Positions 45,691 to 58,321 are shown, counted from the stretch's first letter. The stretch is 64,000 nucleotides of DNA from Patellaria atrata CBS 101060 (GCA_010093705.1 MU006099.1:335482-399481); one strand, 5' to 3'. Notes: a model not told the origin generated them from the letters alone. Numbers and translations are program-made.

Positions 45691-46432
45691 GGTTTCCCGA
45701 GCCTACATCAATTCGAAATTTGCGGTCCGGACGCATTACGAAACTCGAGATATTCTTTGTTCCTAGACAATTTATTCTTTAGCTCAATGTTGCTCCTATC
45801 TCGTACCTCCCATCTCCTATCTCCTACTGCGTCTACATCTACCCAAGCTAATACTGACCATTACATCTTAACCCTCCTGGCAAGTATTATCAACCCTCCT
45901 CCAACTATGCACTCCACCATCACCTCCTCCAATCCTTTCTCTCCTTCCCCAGCCCCTCTCACCAACTTCCGATCTCCAATTTCGAACCCATATCCCCTCC
46001 CACCACCCAAAATGTCTAGAAACGTGTAACATAGCCCGTCAATCGCAACAAGTCCCAATGACCGCAGCCGGCCCTGGAATAGATCGTTCCACGAGTAGTA
46101 GCGAGACACCGAATAGCCTGAATCAAGACGAATATGAGACATTTCTAAATGCATATCTCCCCGAAGCCAATGCATCGCTGGATTAACTTTCCTCTGCGAC
46201 TAACCCGCTTCTCCATAAGTACTGAATATAACGGAAGAGGAGAGAGGTAAAATTTATATAGGGAAAGAGGAGCTAGATGATCTCTGACGTGTTACTGTGT
46301 CATTGCTGCATATCGGGTCTTATGAATCTTTGGGAGGTTGACGCAGTGTGTGATAGACGGACGGAATTGTGATCATGGACTCCGGGGGTTCGGGAGATAA
46401 AGCCCCTTCTTCTCTACCGATACTCTTCCTTC

Positions 46433-46982
46433 TTGAACTCAATAACCGAAGTCAGCTTATCGGCGACCATGGGCAGCAACGCAATAAAACTTAGCCATTC
46501 TCCACGGAGATGGAAGGTGAAGCTTGCAAATGGAGATGTCACGGATTCGTGCCGTGCGATTCGGAACCGGAGTAAAGTTTACCATTCTCTGGACTCAGGA
46601 TACCAGGTAGCCATAACCAGTCTCACATTTCCGTGTCGTTTGGGATAATGATATTGACTGAACTGCTGTCTGTTCACGATACTAGTGAGCTGAGCTCCAC
46701 GATTAATGCTGGATGGAAGACTTCATCGCCACATCACTTCACCTCCTCCCTCAACCGTCTCCAATTTCTCCAACATGGTTTCCTTTGAATAGAGATAGTA
46801 CTGTACCTCCCGTCCACTCCGTCTCCCAACATGTAGAGTTCTGCAACTCCAGTCCCCTCGTCCGAAATGTCTCATTCCGGATCGTTGTCACAATTGCTTT
46901 GGATTCGTTCAGGCCAGAGGCCCAAATGTTCCCTTTTCTTTTGCTTTTAAACGGAGGGCACGGTTGGACCAGGTATCGATGA
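46433..46982 (+). pseudogene. Two more degenerate segments of the same family
   Basis: 46433-46648 begins with TTGAACTCAATAACC, close to the ATGAAYTCNATCAC start of other copies but with the start codon lost, and includes DSCRAIRNRSKVYHS. 46713-46982 contains FCNSSPLVRNVSFRIV, comparable to PCSTPIVRTIRFFSL of the 45.2-kb copy. Both are diverged and lack a usable start or signal peptide. Confidence 0.3.
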
Positions 46983-47944
46983 TCAAGTTCCCGAAACCAA
47001 TACGTTTTCAGTCCTTCTTGCTATGCTTCCGCGACTCAACCGCTCTTTCCTACAGTTTGCAAAAACAACAACGAGGAAGTGTTTAGATAGACATGAAAAG
47101 AGCTAGATATCTTCTCTGACGTGGCTGGATGCAGATTTCAGTCGCGTGAACTGTGTATTGCATAGAGATCTAACCTGAGATCCTCTCATTATGACAGCGG
47201 CACAGGCGTTTTCATCCCGTTCTACAGACTAGAGAGCTTGGCCGCTAGATAGGTAGGATTATATATCTCCCCTCTTCTCCGGACTGTTCCTCTTTCTTTA
47301 TTAACGACAAGATCGAGCGAGGGATGAGAAGATCAGAGCGGAAAAGCGCGCATTGTGGTTTGGGGCGATTCATACGTAGAAAAGGTGACATTTGTTTCTC
47401 CCTCCCCCTCCTGCTCCTCCATACTGCGGGTTTCGGGGTAACTCAGGATCTGTGGTCCTCTAACTGAACAGCTCTGGCTGATCCTTGTGTTCGTGATGGG
47501 TTTCGTCGTCGTTTGGCGTTGATGTGCATCGCCGCTATCGTGGATGGTGGTCGCCACCTCGTTACCCAAGTCTTCAGCAACCTGTTAGGCTTAGGCCCAG
47601 TGTCTCCTGGTGCTTAGGTTAGGTTGGATGGTCCAGTGCTCCGCGAATAAGCTAGAGCTATTGTTGGTGACGGACGAGCGAAATAGCTCGATTTCAAAAG
47701 GTCTGATCCAGATATTGCAGTCTCCATCCATAGAGGTAGAGTTGCTGAAGGGAATCCCTTGGACATCCCAATCTTAGGGGTTTAAAGAAAGAGAGAGAGG
47801 GAAGAGGGCGCTATTTATGCCATGAGAGCTAAGGCCATTGACGCACCTAATCACATAGAGCCGCACATGAACAACCATAAGTCTTGCTCATATTCACATG
47901 ACCCTATTCATCGACTTGATGATGGTATACTACCATCTCATTAG
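46983..47944. other. Right end of the gene-poor stretch
   Basis: No supported gene. It includes another copy of the recurrent ACGT-containing phrase near 47110-47130. On the minus strand a GCATAAATAGC box lies near 47818, upstream of a frame at 47569-47333 that I do not call. Confidence 0.35.
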
Positions 47945-49705
47945 TCATCGCTTTCTCTGCCCTAAGACCTTCGTCCTCATCCACTCGCTCGTCCCCTCCG
48001 CCAAATTCAGCCCATTCCTCGCCCACCACCTCCTCACCTCCTCACCCCTCCGTCCCTCAATGCCATCTTCTAGTGCTTCTTCGACATCGCACGTCTTATA
48101 TTGGACGCGAAGTCCGCTCCACTTCCACCACTCAAGCACAGCTACATGACCCATCTTCGTAGCGCCGACTAAGACCTGGTTATCGAAAAGCATTTTATCG
48201 CCACGATGTTGATGCCAGAATTCCAGTAGATGTACGTGCCCGTTATTACTCGCTTGTCGGGCCACTAAGTCCTCATGTGCTAGCGGAATACCGCTTGATG
48301 CCCACCAGGCCAGAGTAGGAAGGGAGCCAGATTGTGCGGCGTAGGCCAGTGATTTTCCAGGCTTGAGACTGAGAGAGAACGAATTTCGGCTATCATCGGC
48401 ATCTTGCTGGCTATCGGTGGTACTGGCACGTTTCCACCACTCCAGCACATCGATGTGGCCTTTGATACTTGCTTGTTCTAAAGCAGCGTCGGTATATTTT
48501 AGAGGTAGGCCGGAATGCCGCCACCATTCAAGGACGTGGACGAAACCAGCTCTGCTGGCACCGTCGAGGGCTTCGACGGTGTATTCTTTGGATAGGAAAG
48601 CGGCGGAGGTGCGCCAGTATTCTAGGATTTCTACACGGCCAAAGACGGAAGAGGCTTTGTCAGGAAGAAAAGCGTGGCCGAAGGTGGACCAGAATAGATC
48701 TTTGTGGGAGGTCTCAAGATACGAGAGGAGGGGAGTCAGGCCGAATCGCATGATGAGACGGATGCAAAGTTTTGATATCCATCTTGGAGAAGATTCGGAT
48801 TTGAAGAGGGCATCAACATCTTTGACAGTACCTGTAAGGACTATCCATTCTAGCTTGCTCATGAGAGATTGAGGTCCTTCAGCGCTGCTAGTTTGTTGCC
48901 ATTCAGGGGGAACAGGTAAAGTGGTATATATATCTAGAGCTTTTGCTAGTTCCCAGTCTCCTGTGAAATCGAATATGATCGACCATAGCTCAGGAGGTAA
49001 TAGACTGCGATTGTGACTCGATTGGGAGAAGTTTGGCTTCAGTGCAGGAGAGACTGCAACATGCATGTCATGACCGATTGTTTTTAGATCAACCTGGGTC
49101 TGGATAATTTCCATAACCTCTTCCATACCTTCCCACGATTCGGATCTCTTTCCGTCTTTCTCAAACGACCACAGCATTGGTTGCACCACACGAACCCAAT
49201 TCCATTTTCTCAGTTTACTCAATTGCTTTTTCGTCATGGGGTTCTCCCACATCGATGTTGACATGCCCGGAACCAACAATATTTTCTTTGTGACATTCCA
49301 GCTCCTGATGATTTCCAAGACCAAATTATCTGTCATTCCATGCAGCATCTTCGCCAGATTATCCGCATCTATTGGAGCGAGGATCAGAAAATCGGCCCAT
49401 TCGACGAGTGCGGCAGCTCGCCGTTGCATTCGTTGGAGTGATAGTCGAGGATCGCATTGTCTTAGATGTAGATAGTGAGATTCCGCATTCTTCCCTTTTG
49501 TGGTAACCTCGACCACTCCATCTTCGGTTGACGTGAAGACGACCTGGATCAAAACATTTGGTAGGAGCTGCAATCGTGTCAATGCCTGATCTCGTAATTT
49601 GATATCAGCAGCACCAGTGGATGCAAATACGATATGCAAAGGCTTCGAATTTTCTGGCAATGTGAGTCTCTCCATTGTGGGTGAAGTTCTACAGACAGAT
49701 GTCAA
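47945..49705 (-). CDS. Flavoprotein (PPCDC/HAL3-like) domain fused to ankyrin-like repeats
   Basis: A single exon of 586 residues (a second Met is at position 11). Residues 23-180 form a flavoprotein fold: LHIVFASTGAADIKL, EWADFLILAPIDADNLAKM, then PGMSTSMWENP at 146-156. The latter corresponds to the PXMNXXMW motif of phosphopantothenoylcysteine decarboxylase, but the catalytic Asn is Ser149. The catalytic His expected before the WAD segment also seems replaced (AAALVEWAD). An F-box-like LPPELWSIIFDFTGDW lies at 236-251. Residues ~355-560 hold repeats of the form GHIDVLEWWKxSGLPLxY, an ankyrin-like type. The likely reading is a non-catalytic flavin-binding scaffold. Both parts are clear; their joint role is unknown. 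Confidence 0.85.
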   Translation of the reverse strand: MTSVCRTSPTMERLTLPENSKPLHIVFASTGAADIKLRDQALTRLQLLPNVLIQVVFTSTEDGVVEVTTKGKNAESHYLHLRQCDPRLSLQRMQRRAAALVEWADFLILAPIDADNLAKMLHGMTDNLVLEIIRSWNVTKKILLVPGMSTSMWENPMTKKQLSKLRKWNWVRVVQPMLWSFEKDGKRSESWEGMEEVMEIIQTQVDLKTIGHDMHVAVSPALKPNFSQSSHNRSLLPPELWSIIFDFTGDWELAKALDIYTTLPVPPEWQQTSSAEGPQSLMSKLEWIVLTGTVKDVDALFKSESSPRWISKLCIRLIMRFGLTPLLSYLETSHKDLFWSTFGHAFLPDKASSVFGRVEILEYWRTSAAFLSKEYTVEALDGASRAGFVHVLEWWRHSGLPLKYTDAALEQASIKGHIDVLEWWKRASTTDSQQDADDSRNSFSLSLKPGKSLAYAAQSGSLPTLAWWASSGIPLAHEDLVARQASNNGHVHLLEFWHQHRGDKMLFDNQVLVGATKMGHVAVLEWWKWSGLRVQYKTCDVEEALEDGIEGRRGEEVRRWWARNGLNLAEGTSEWMRTKVLGQRKR

Positions 49706-52038
49706 TACTATGATGAAAGGACTACGGTATTTGTCTGACGAGCTCTAGTAAAAAAGCTTATTAAAGGGATATCACCGATTCATCGGACGTGGTGGTACGG
49801 GCGAAATCTGTCTTACGGGCTGCCGTAGTGTGGCGGCTTTCGACTCCGCGGGTGGCTTGACATGTGGCCGATGCTGGGGTGGCGGAGAATTCTCCGCGTG
49901 CCTCAAAAGGCCTTACCATAAAGTTAAGCCCAAGGGACCGTCGAAATACGGGAATTATCCCGGTGTTTGTGTCCGGAGCTCTGCTTTGAGATCTGAAGGT
50001 TTTTGAGGTGATATAAGGGGGGATCATGAACGGATTGTAGCGTATCATCTGTGCACGTCTGTGCCCGCGATAATTCTATAGATTTCTATCTACGAAATCT
50101 CCTACTAAACGTCCGATTTTAAATTTTTAAAGTAGTAGAATTTATTCTTCGCTGTAGAGAATACTATATCTCTTTTTAGATTCTTAAAATTCTGACGTCT
50201 AGATAGGTTTTACATGGAGTTAGTGTTTAGTTTCTGATTAGCAGCGCTACAATCTATTCATGAGTCCCTCTTGTATCAAGCTGCTGGATAAGGTACAGAA
50301 GTAGGGAAGGGAATAGAAGATGGAAAGCCACTTTCGTCGCTCCCTCTTGACAAGAATCCGAATTACTTCATAGGCGCAGTTGCAAGCCATTTGCATCATT
50401 TTAACAAAATTCTAGAAGTTGAAGAGTTGAAGAAATGGTAATTGAGGTCGAGAAGATAAGTCGTAATCAGGCCACTTCCACCAGCGGACCTTTCTGTAAG
50501 GAGAAGCATGACGTCGCACTTTGTCAAAAATAGTTGTAAACAATCATTGATGAATACGTCATTCATGGATTCTCCAGATTAGAGGAATTGGCAAGCTGCA
50601 TATGCCCGTCTTTTCGCAACATGGCTCCTCAGCTAAAAGACGTCAGAGGCGCCTCGAGAGACCCGATCTGTGTCGGCCCTGTTGGGAAAAACGGTTAACG
50701 GAGCTTGAGGCGCAGTCCGCGGCTCATTTACTAAGGTAGAGCTAGAAATATTCAGGGTCTCTACCTATCGAATATAAAGAATAATAATGTCATGGAAAAG
50801 AGCTGTAACTTTGGTATATCTATAGGGCTGAATTTACAGTAACTTATTCAAACTCAATGAGAATATAATGTGGTAAATGAATAAAGTAACTGCCATACCA
50901 TGAAGTTCTTACAGTATTTCTCCAAATTTCCCTTTTCCAAGAGACCAAGGTACCTAGAACCTGAGTAAGGGATGGTCAATATCGAAAACTGATGATGGCG
51001 GGATGCAGAATCTCAATTGTCCTCTTGGGCTTGTAAAGTATAGTACGTACCATCAAGTGTGGCTTGACTTTCACACCATTTTTTAAGGTTACAGTAACTT
51101 ACCGTCCCAGACCATGACCTAGATCGTTTAATCAGACCATAACCATTTCAATACCATTTTGGATACCCTTAAGAGCGTCATCATACGTCGCAAAATTTGC
51201 CCGCAACTCTGATGACCAACCCCACCGCCTTACAACTTCCAAGCTTCATCACCGTTCCATCGTACTTACCTTATTCTCTGAAGCGTAAGTTTGGCCTCGC
51301 AAATACAGTATTGGATAAGACCGGGCTTTGTCAACCAGAAAGATACTCCCTGTCTGGCTTCCCCAGGTCCACCTCACCTTCGTCTAGGCTTGACCTAAAA
51401 AGTGATCTTCCTAATTAGGTCCCTGTGACTCCATGACCGGTGATCCGATACTACTCATATTTGCCTTCCTGCGAGCGACCACCTAACCTTAGAAATTCCT
51501 CTTCACTCCCAAAACATCAATTTCTACACTCCTTATCCCTTTAGGACTTGCTTGCACATACAACGATTGAATAATTTGCGGGCGTTTCCTTTGATTTCCA
51601 TAGACATCCGCCACCGAGCTTTTGCAACACATCAGACCCCCCCTCAGGAACACGAAGCTCCTTTCAAATCACGTCTTCTCATATCGTTTTGTAACCCACG
51701 TCTGGATATTTCGAGAAACCACACTCAGACCATAGAACACATTTTGGCGCATAGCGCACCAAATATGCATTCAACAGACTAGTTGATTCTCACTATCCCT
51801 GGCCTTTGAATTTCCGCTACATCACAGAGGGGCTGGTGAAGACTCTGAAGACTCCCCGCATTCGAAAGATACTCCTTCACCGTCTCTCCTCCTCCCATAC
51901 CTGGTTGCACCGGATACTTTATATTCTTCTAGAACTTGTGGAGTACTTGACAAAGGTCCTTTAGGCACCGTTCGTGCAATTCCTATCAGGAAGATTCCGG
52001 CCGTATCACACAGGAGTCTGGATCAAGAGGTGGAGAAT
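49706..52038. other. Long spacer and probable phytochrome leader
   Basis: About 2.3 kb. 50100-50220 is AT-rich. Immediately upstream of the phytochrome ATG (51787-52038) the same frame is open for about 84 codons with no ATG. It may be coding exon with an undetected upstream start, or leader. Several short upstream frames lie in 51197-51782. A 95-codon minus-strand frame at 50048-49761 is not convincing. Confidence 0.45.
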
Positions 52039-55000
52039 ATGGTACCACCGGGTCCAAGAGAACAAGGGGAGGGAGGTGGAGGGGAAGAATCACAACAAGA
52101 AGCTGAGCAGAGTACTGTTCCAGGTGCAGGTTTGGAATCTCAAAGCACACCAATGGAGTCAGCAGCGGATTCGATTACACCTACTCCACAATCAGTCGCA
52201 GTGAACACCACAAGTACACGGCAACGGGGACGGTCAATATCAAGTCCGCCGCCGGAAGAAACTCTGCAACTAAGCCCCTCAGCGACCGATCGGGTATTTC
52301 CTATCCGCAGTGTCATAAGTGTTAACCCTACGCCTACACCATCAATGCCACACCGACGCGACCATTCAGAAGGCTACTTCTATAGGCCTACACGACATTC
52401 CTACGGCTCCGATACTTCTCAGGGACGAGCATCTGCAAAGGGTAGTGTTGGGGCTCAGTCTCAAGGCAGAGGGAAAGGGGACGCACCTAAAAAGCCATCA
52501 CCTACACTAAGACCAAATGCACCTAGACTTCCTGCTCAAGTCTTCAGTGATATTGCTTCTAGCAAATCCGCAACAGAAAGTGGGGACCAACCCGGCGACG
52601 CTCCTCCTTCGGTTGGGGACGCTTCATCAGTGAAGAGCACTTTCAGTACTGGTGATGATGCTGGGGGTCTGTATACTGCGCGATTTAAGCATGTCATAAC
52701 CGATGGAGGTCACATGGTAATCACTGGAAGGGACGGTGATTCTTTACAGCGCTGTGAGGATGAACCAATTCATATACCGGGCGCTGTACAAGGATTCGGG
52801 CTTCTCATCGCTCTCAAGGAGGAGTCCGATGGAAAACTCGTCGTACGAATCGCCAGTGAAAATGCGAAGCGCATCATCGGGTACACGCCAAAGCAACTAT
52901 TTGCACTGGATAGCTTTACGGATATCTTGTCAGAAGAGCAGGCCGATAATCTTCTAGATCACGTTGATTTCATTCGAGAAGACGAGAACGACGTACAAGC
53001 AAACGGGCCAGAAATCTTTACAATGTCCATTCGTCCTCCTAACCGACGTACCCAGAAACTTTGGTGTGCGATGCACACTAACGATAACAATCCAGATCTC
53101 GTAATCTGCGAGTTCGAGCTTGAAGATGACCCTCTGAATCCATTGGTCCCTTCCGCTGAGAACTCTCCAGAAGTACCGGAGGATACACTCAGTAGTAACC
53201 CGACCCAGGAAGAGTTGGCCGAAAGCACTGAAAACCTCAGTCGCCCATTACGGATACTTCGTAGCGCTAGGAGGCGGAAAGGGGAAGCTGCTGCTATGGA
53301 AGTATTCAATATTATGTCTCAAGTGCAGGAACAACTTGGCTCAGCCCCGAGTCTCGAAAAGTTCCTCAAAATATTAGTGGGTGTGGTCAAGGAGTTGACT
53401 GGATTTCATAGGGTTATGATATATCAGTTCGATCAATCTTTCAACGGAAAAGTTGTGACTGAGCTCGTGGACCCTCGGGCAACGAAAGATCTTTTCAAAG
53501 GTCTCAACTTTCCAGCATCTGATATACCCAAACAAGCAAGAGAACTGTACAAAATTAATAAAGTCCGCTTGCTCTATGACCGGGATCAGGAGACGGCAAG
53601 ATTGGTTTGTCGAACAGCTGAAGACCTGGAAACTCCATTAGATCTTACACATGCTTATCTCCGTGCAATGTCTCCTATTCATCTCAAGTACTTAGCTAAT
53701 ATGCATGTGCGATCATCCATGTCTATTTCAGTCAACGCATTCAACGAACTTTGGGGCCTTATAGCATGTCACTCGTACGGACCAAAAGGCAGGCGCGTAT
53801 CTTTTCCAATACGGAAGATGTGTCGTCTAGTGGGTGATTCAGCGTCAAGAAACATTGAGCGGTTATCTTATGCCTCCAGGTTACAAGCTAGAAAACTTAT
53901 AAACACAGTTCCAACTGAAGCAAATCCTTCTGGGTACATTATTGCTTCGTCAGAGGATCTTTTGAAGCTATTTAATGCTGATTTCGGCCTTTTATCTATC
54001 CGAGACGAGACGAAGATTCTCGGACATATCGAGCAGTCTCAGGAAGCGTTGGCTATGCTCGAGTACCTACGTATGCGGAAACTGACCTCTGTCGTTAACT
54101 CCCATGATATAGCCGGCGACTTCCCTGATCTAAAATATCCTCCAGGTTTCAAAGAGATTGCTGGGATGCTTTTCGTTCCTCTCTCCGTAGGTGGTTTAGA
54201 TTTTATCGTCTTCTTCCGCAAAGGCCAACTAAAAAAGGTCAAATGGGCCGGTAACCCTTATGAAAAATTTATTAGGGAAGGCACTGAAAGTTATTTGGAA
54301 CCCAGGAAGAGTTTCAAGACTTGGAGTGAGATTGTGGTAGGAAAATCCCGTGAATGGACTGAAGAAGAGATAGAAACAGCTGCTGTACTCTGTCTAGTAT
54401 ATGGCAAGTTCATAGAAGTCTGGAGACAGAAAGAGGCGGTTATCCAGAGTACAGAGCTTACGAGACTGTTACTTGCGAACTCGGCCCATGAAGTACGAAC
54501 ACCTCTGAATGCAATTATCAACTACCTAGAAATCGCACTGGAAGGCTCCCTTGACATGGAGACAAGAGAGAACCTTGCCAAGTCGCATTCCGCTTCGAAA
54601 TCTCTGATATATGTTATCAATGATCTTTTGGATCTCACCAAAACGGAAGAAGGGGGAGAACTCGTCAAAGGGGAAGTCTTCGACTTGAGAGCCACACTCA
54701 AAGAGGCAACTGATATGTTCGTCCAGGACGCTAAGCGCAAAGGTATCGAATATTCTGTTAAGGAACACGAAGGACTTCCCCAATCGGTCATTGGCGATCA
54801 AAGAAAAGTACGGCAGGCAATTTCGAATATTGTGGCAAACGCAATCCAACATACACTTACAGGTTCCGTCGCTGTGGAAATGTACTGCGTTTCTTGGAAC
54901 GATCGACACGTCGAAGTGGAGCTCGCCGTGCAAGATACCGGAAAAGGCATGAATACTCGCCAGACCGATTCATTATTCCGAGACCTTGAGCAGGTGCAGT

Positions 55001-56605
55001 CAGAAGCTAATCTGCTGGATCGATCTGCTCCCAAACCCCTCCCGGAAAAAGGGAAAGAAGCAGGAGCCCGTACCCTGGGCCTTGGTTTGGCAGTTGTGGC
55101 TAGGATTGTTCGTAACATGAATGGACAGTTACGCCTGAAATCCGAGGAAGGAAAAGGTTCTCGCTTCATTATCCAGTTTCCTTTCGATTTACCAGAAGGC
55201 GAAGAAGATCGCGAAGGCGAAACAAGCGTTCCCAGCTCCTCTCATGCCTCGATCGCACCGCAACCACCTGAGGCTGAGGGTGAAGTTACCCTCATAGCTC
55301 GGGACGAAGAAAGGAGCACGCCTTCAAAACTAACACGGAGAGAAAGCGGCGATAGCCTCGAAAGCAGAAATAGTCTACGAAGTAACAAGAGCAGTGCTGC
55401 CGCCAGCGCCCACAGTGCTAAAAGCGACCTCAATCGCTTGATTGGAGCTATGCAGGAGACTTATGGCTCTGAAGTGAATCTACACCCTTCCCCGCGAAGT
55501 AGCTGGAGCGCAAAATCGCATAAGCCGAGACTCGAGCGACGGCTTAGCCATGGAGCTGGTCTTCATTCGTCCCCGATACGAACGCGTGCGAGAAGTGTTG
55601 GAAATGCCTCCGCGGATCAACCGCCATATGAAAGATCGACGAAACCGATGACGCCCGGGTTAGTGGAAATTAACTCTCAGGGCGTACCCCTGACGGCGGT
55701 CAAGATGCCGGATGATGGATATTTCGAAAGAAAAAAACCCCTCGCAACGAGCTCTTCGGTGTTGGGAGAGGTGGAAGAACGCGCGGACCACATGATCGAA
55801 GCGACGAGTTTCGAGCACATGCATGTCCTCGTTGCGGAGGACGATCCGGTGAATTCCAGGATCATGAGGAAGAGGCTTGAGAAAGCGGGGCACGAGCCGT
55901 ACGTTACGAGTAACGGCGAGGAGTGCGCGACTATATATGCGGAGAAATCGGGGCTGTTTGATGTCGTGTTGATGGATATTCAGGTGAGTTTATCGTCCTG
56001 AGGAGGGATAACTCCTTCCTCTTCCTCTTTCCCTGGATATCAAGCGCGAGAATTGCTTGCTGATGAGGATATATGTACGCCAGATGCCAATCGTAGACGG
56101 CCTAACATCCACCCGTATGATCCGCACCCTCGAAACCTCAACACCGCCGCCGCGCCTCTCGACGCGCGCTTCGCTCAACGGTCGCGTCCCCATCATCGCT
56201 GTCTCCGCCACCCTCGTCGAAAAAGATAGACAGATGTATATAGACGCCGGCTTCGACGGGTGGATCCTCAAGCCGGTCTCGTTCCCGCGGCTCGCGGAGC
56301 TGATGAGGGGGATTGTTGATAAAGGGATGAGGGAGGAGAGTGTGTATAGTGGCGGGGATTGGGAGAAAGGGGGATGGTTTCATAGGGGGAAGAAGAGTGG
56401 AAGTGACGTTGATACTGGCCTGGTGGGGGGGATACCGGGTTTGCCCGATCGAGATGATAATGGGCCTTTGGAGGAGGCGAGGAGGGTTGGGGAGATGAGG
56501 GAGAGTGTGGATGCCGCGGAGACGAAGAGGGAGGAGGGTCTGAGGGATGTGGATGATGACGAGGTGGGAGAGAAGACGCCGGTGATGAGTCCGGAGCCGA
56601 TATGA
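52039..56605 (+). CDS. PHY: Fungal phytochrome, hybrid histidine kinase
   Basis: Two exons, 52039-55983 and 56084-56605 (intron GTGAGT...CGCCAG), 1,488 residues from the first ATG in frame. A long Ser/Pro/Gly-rich head is followed by PAS (about 235-355) with the bilin-binding Cys239 in SLQRCEDEPIHIPGAVQGFG, GAF (about 435-600) with SDIPKQAR near 495, and PHY (about 615-790). The kinase part has the H-box His817 (SAHEVRTPLN), the N-box NAIQHT, DTGKGM and TLGLGLAV. After a ~210-residue Ser-rich linker comes a receiver domain with phospho-acceptor Asp1313 (VLMDIQ) and the LKPVSF Lys. All key residues are present, so light-regulated phosphorelay activity is expected. The intron falls two residues after Asp1313. 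Confidence 0.96.
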
Positions 56606-57243
56606 GGTCCGTCTCTATGACGATGGCGCATTTTCACCGTTGCGGTATCCAGTGCTGCATACTCGATACCCCGATACCAGTTTCATGATTTACGACTCCG
56701 GTTCACGCGTTCGGCTCATGATTACTAGGCGTCTCCCCACAAACTGGAATCGAGCAGTGTTCTTCGCGCAAGAGGATGTTCCATGGCGTTTTCATCATGC
56801 ATGCGGGGAGAAGAGGATGACTTTTATGGCGTTTGCGGTTGGGAGTTTTTGGTTTGGGATGGGGACGGGATCGATATCCTCCTACGCTTTCACGACATTT
56901 GCATATCTTTCTTATGGAGATGGCATTGTGGGGTTCAAAACCAATCTCACTGTGCATGATTAGATGGAGATGGTGTTTATTGTTGAAGTGAAAGAATAGG
57001 AATAGGATAGATGGGATGTAGAGTCAAATGGCATGTGGGGAGTCAGTAGGAAGACACAGTACCGTAAGCCGATGTCGGTCACGATCGTCTCCCGCTTGTA
57101 CAGTACATTAGGTTGTACTATTTCAAGTTCAAGTCAAGTGAAATGAAGAGAGGAGGGGAGATATCTCCGACCAGCTCAGAGAGAATCTCACAGTAGAGTT
57201 TAGAGTAGAAAATCAAAAATAAAATACGTTTGTTCTAAGGTAC

Positions 57244-57333
57244 TTTTTTATTATTATTTTTTTTATTCTTTTATTCTTTTATTCATTTATTTTTTTATCT
57301 CTTCATTTTTTTCATTTTTTATTTCTTTTTTTG
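57244..57333 (+). repeat. T-rich low-complexity tract
   Basis: About 90 bp of T with interspersed A and C (TTATTCTTT and ATTTTTTT motifs). Confidence 0.85.
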
Positions 57334-58321
57334 GGAGCGGGGATGTGTGATCTATGACCGAACTGTCATATCTCGGCGCGGATATAGAACTTTGGTCATA
57401 AAATTGCAGAGTAGTGGAATTACCTATTATTGAGGTGAGGTCTGGGAATGAGGTTGAGGGTATGGCGATGGCGTCATACCAAGAGGTCGACTCGGAAAAT
57501 AAGGTATCATTGAAATTAGCGATCCTCGAATTGGATAGTGATCGGCGGGACGGGCGACGTGGGGATCGTGAACCATAAAACCATCAAATTGGAAATTGAA
57601 AATGGAAAATAGGGCATACGAAGAAAGGGGGTTTGGTTCAGATGAATGTATACCTATTTGTCTGGTCCTGGAGGGTCAGGGGAGTCTTCCGTGCTGTACA
57701 GTACCAGTATAAATATTGGGTTATTGATGAAGCGGGAGGATCGGTTCTGAGGTGACGATGCTACATGCATAGTTTTACCTCTTCCTCGAGAGGGAAGTTT
57801 GGAGTTCGGCTCACGGGAATGTAGATTGTTTATTCTTCTTGCAGACGTTCAGTCAAATGAGGAGAGAAATGTTACGAGCTACGGTAACCTTTAGTTCTAA
57901 TTGAGCCTAGGTAAAATCCGGACCAGTTCTGAACCCCTTGCCTATCTTCGGAAAATAGTATTCAAATCACGAGGGTGTCAGAATGAGGGTTATGATTGAT
58001 ACTATAGATCTTCATGACATCATCGTAGCCGATTTAAAGGCTTGATATCAAGGATGGGCGATACGCCTCGTAAGAGAGGGGTTTATGAATTGCGATGGGG
58101 ATTAGGTTGGACATTGCGCTCGCATGATTGGCGTGAGCGGCAGCGGGTTCGGTTGGAGCTAGGCGAGGGCGGGTGGTGCCGGATCCTTTCGGTTATGAGT
58201 TGAGATCGGAGTTCGGAAGGGGCACGGGAGAAATTGATAAGCTGTGCCGTGTTGACGGTAGATTGGAAACGCTATGTTCACTTTCTGGATTTTGGCAGTT
58301 ACAAGGAAAAGCTGATTGCTG

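Noticed and set aside
49761-50048. 95-codon minus-strand frame upstream of the flavoprotein gene
   Set aside because: Low-complexity Ser/Thr/Arg composition and no supporting feature; not strong enough to call.
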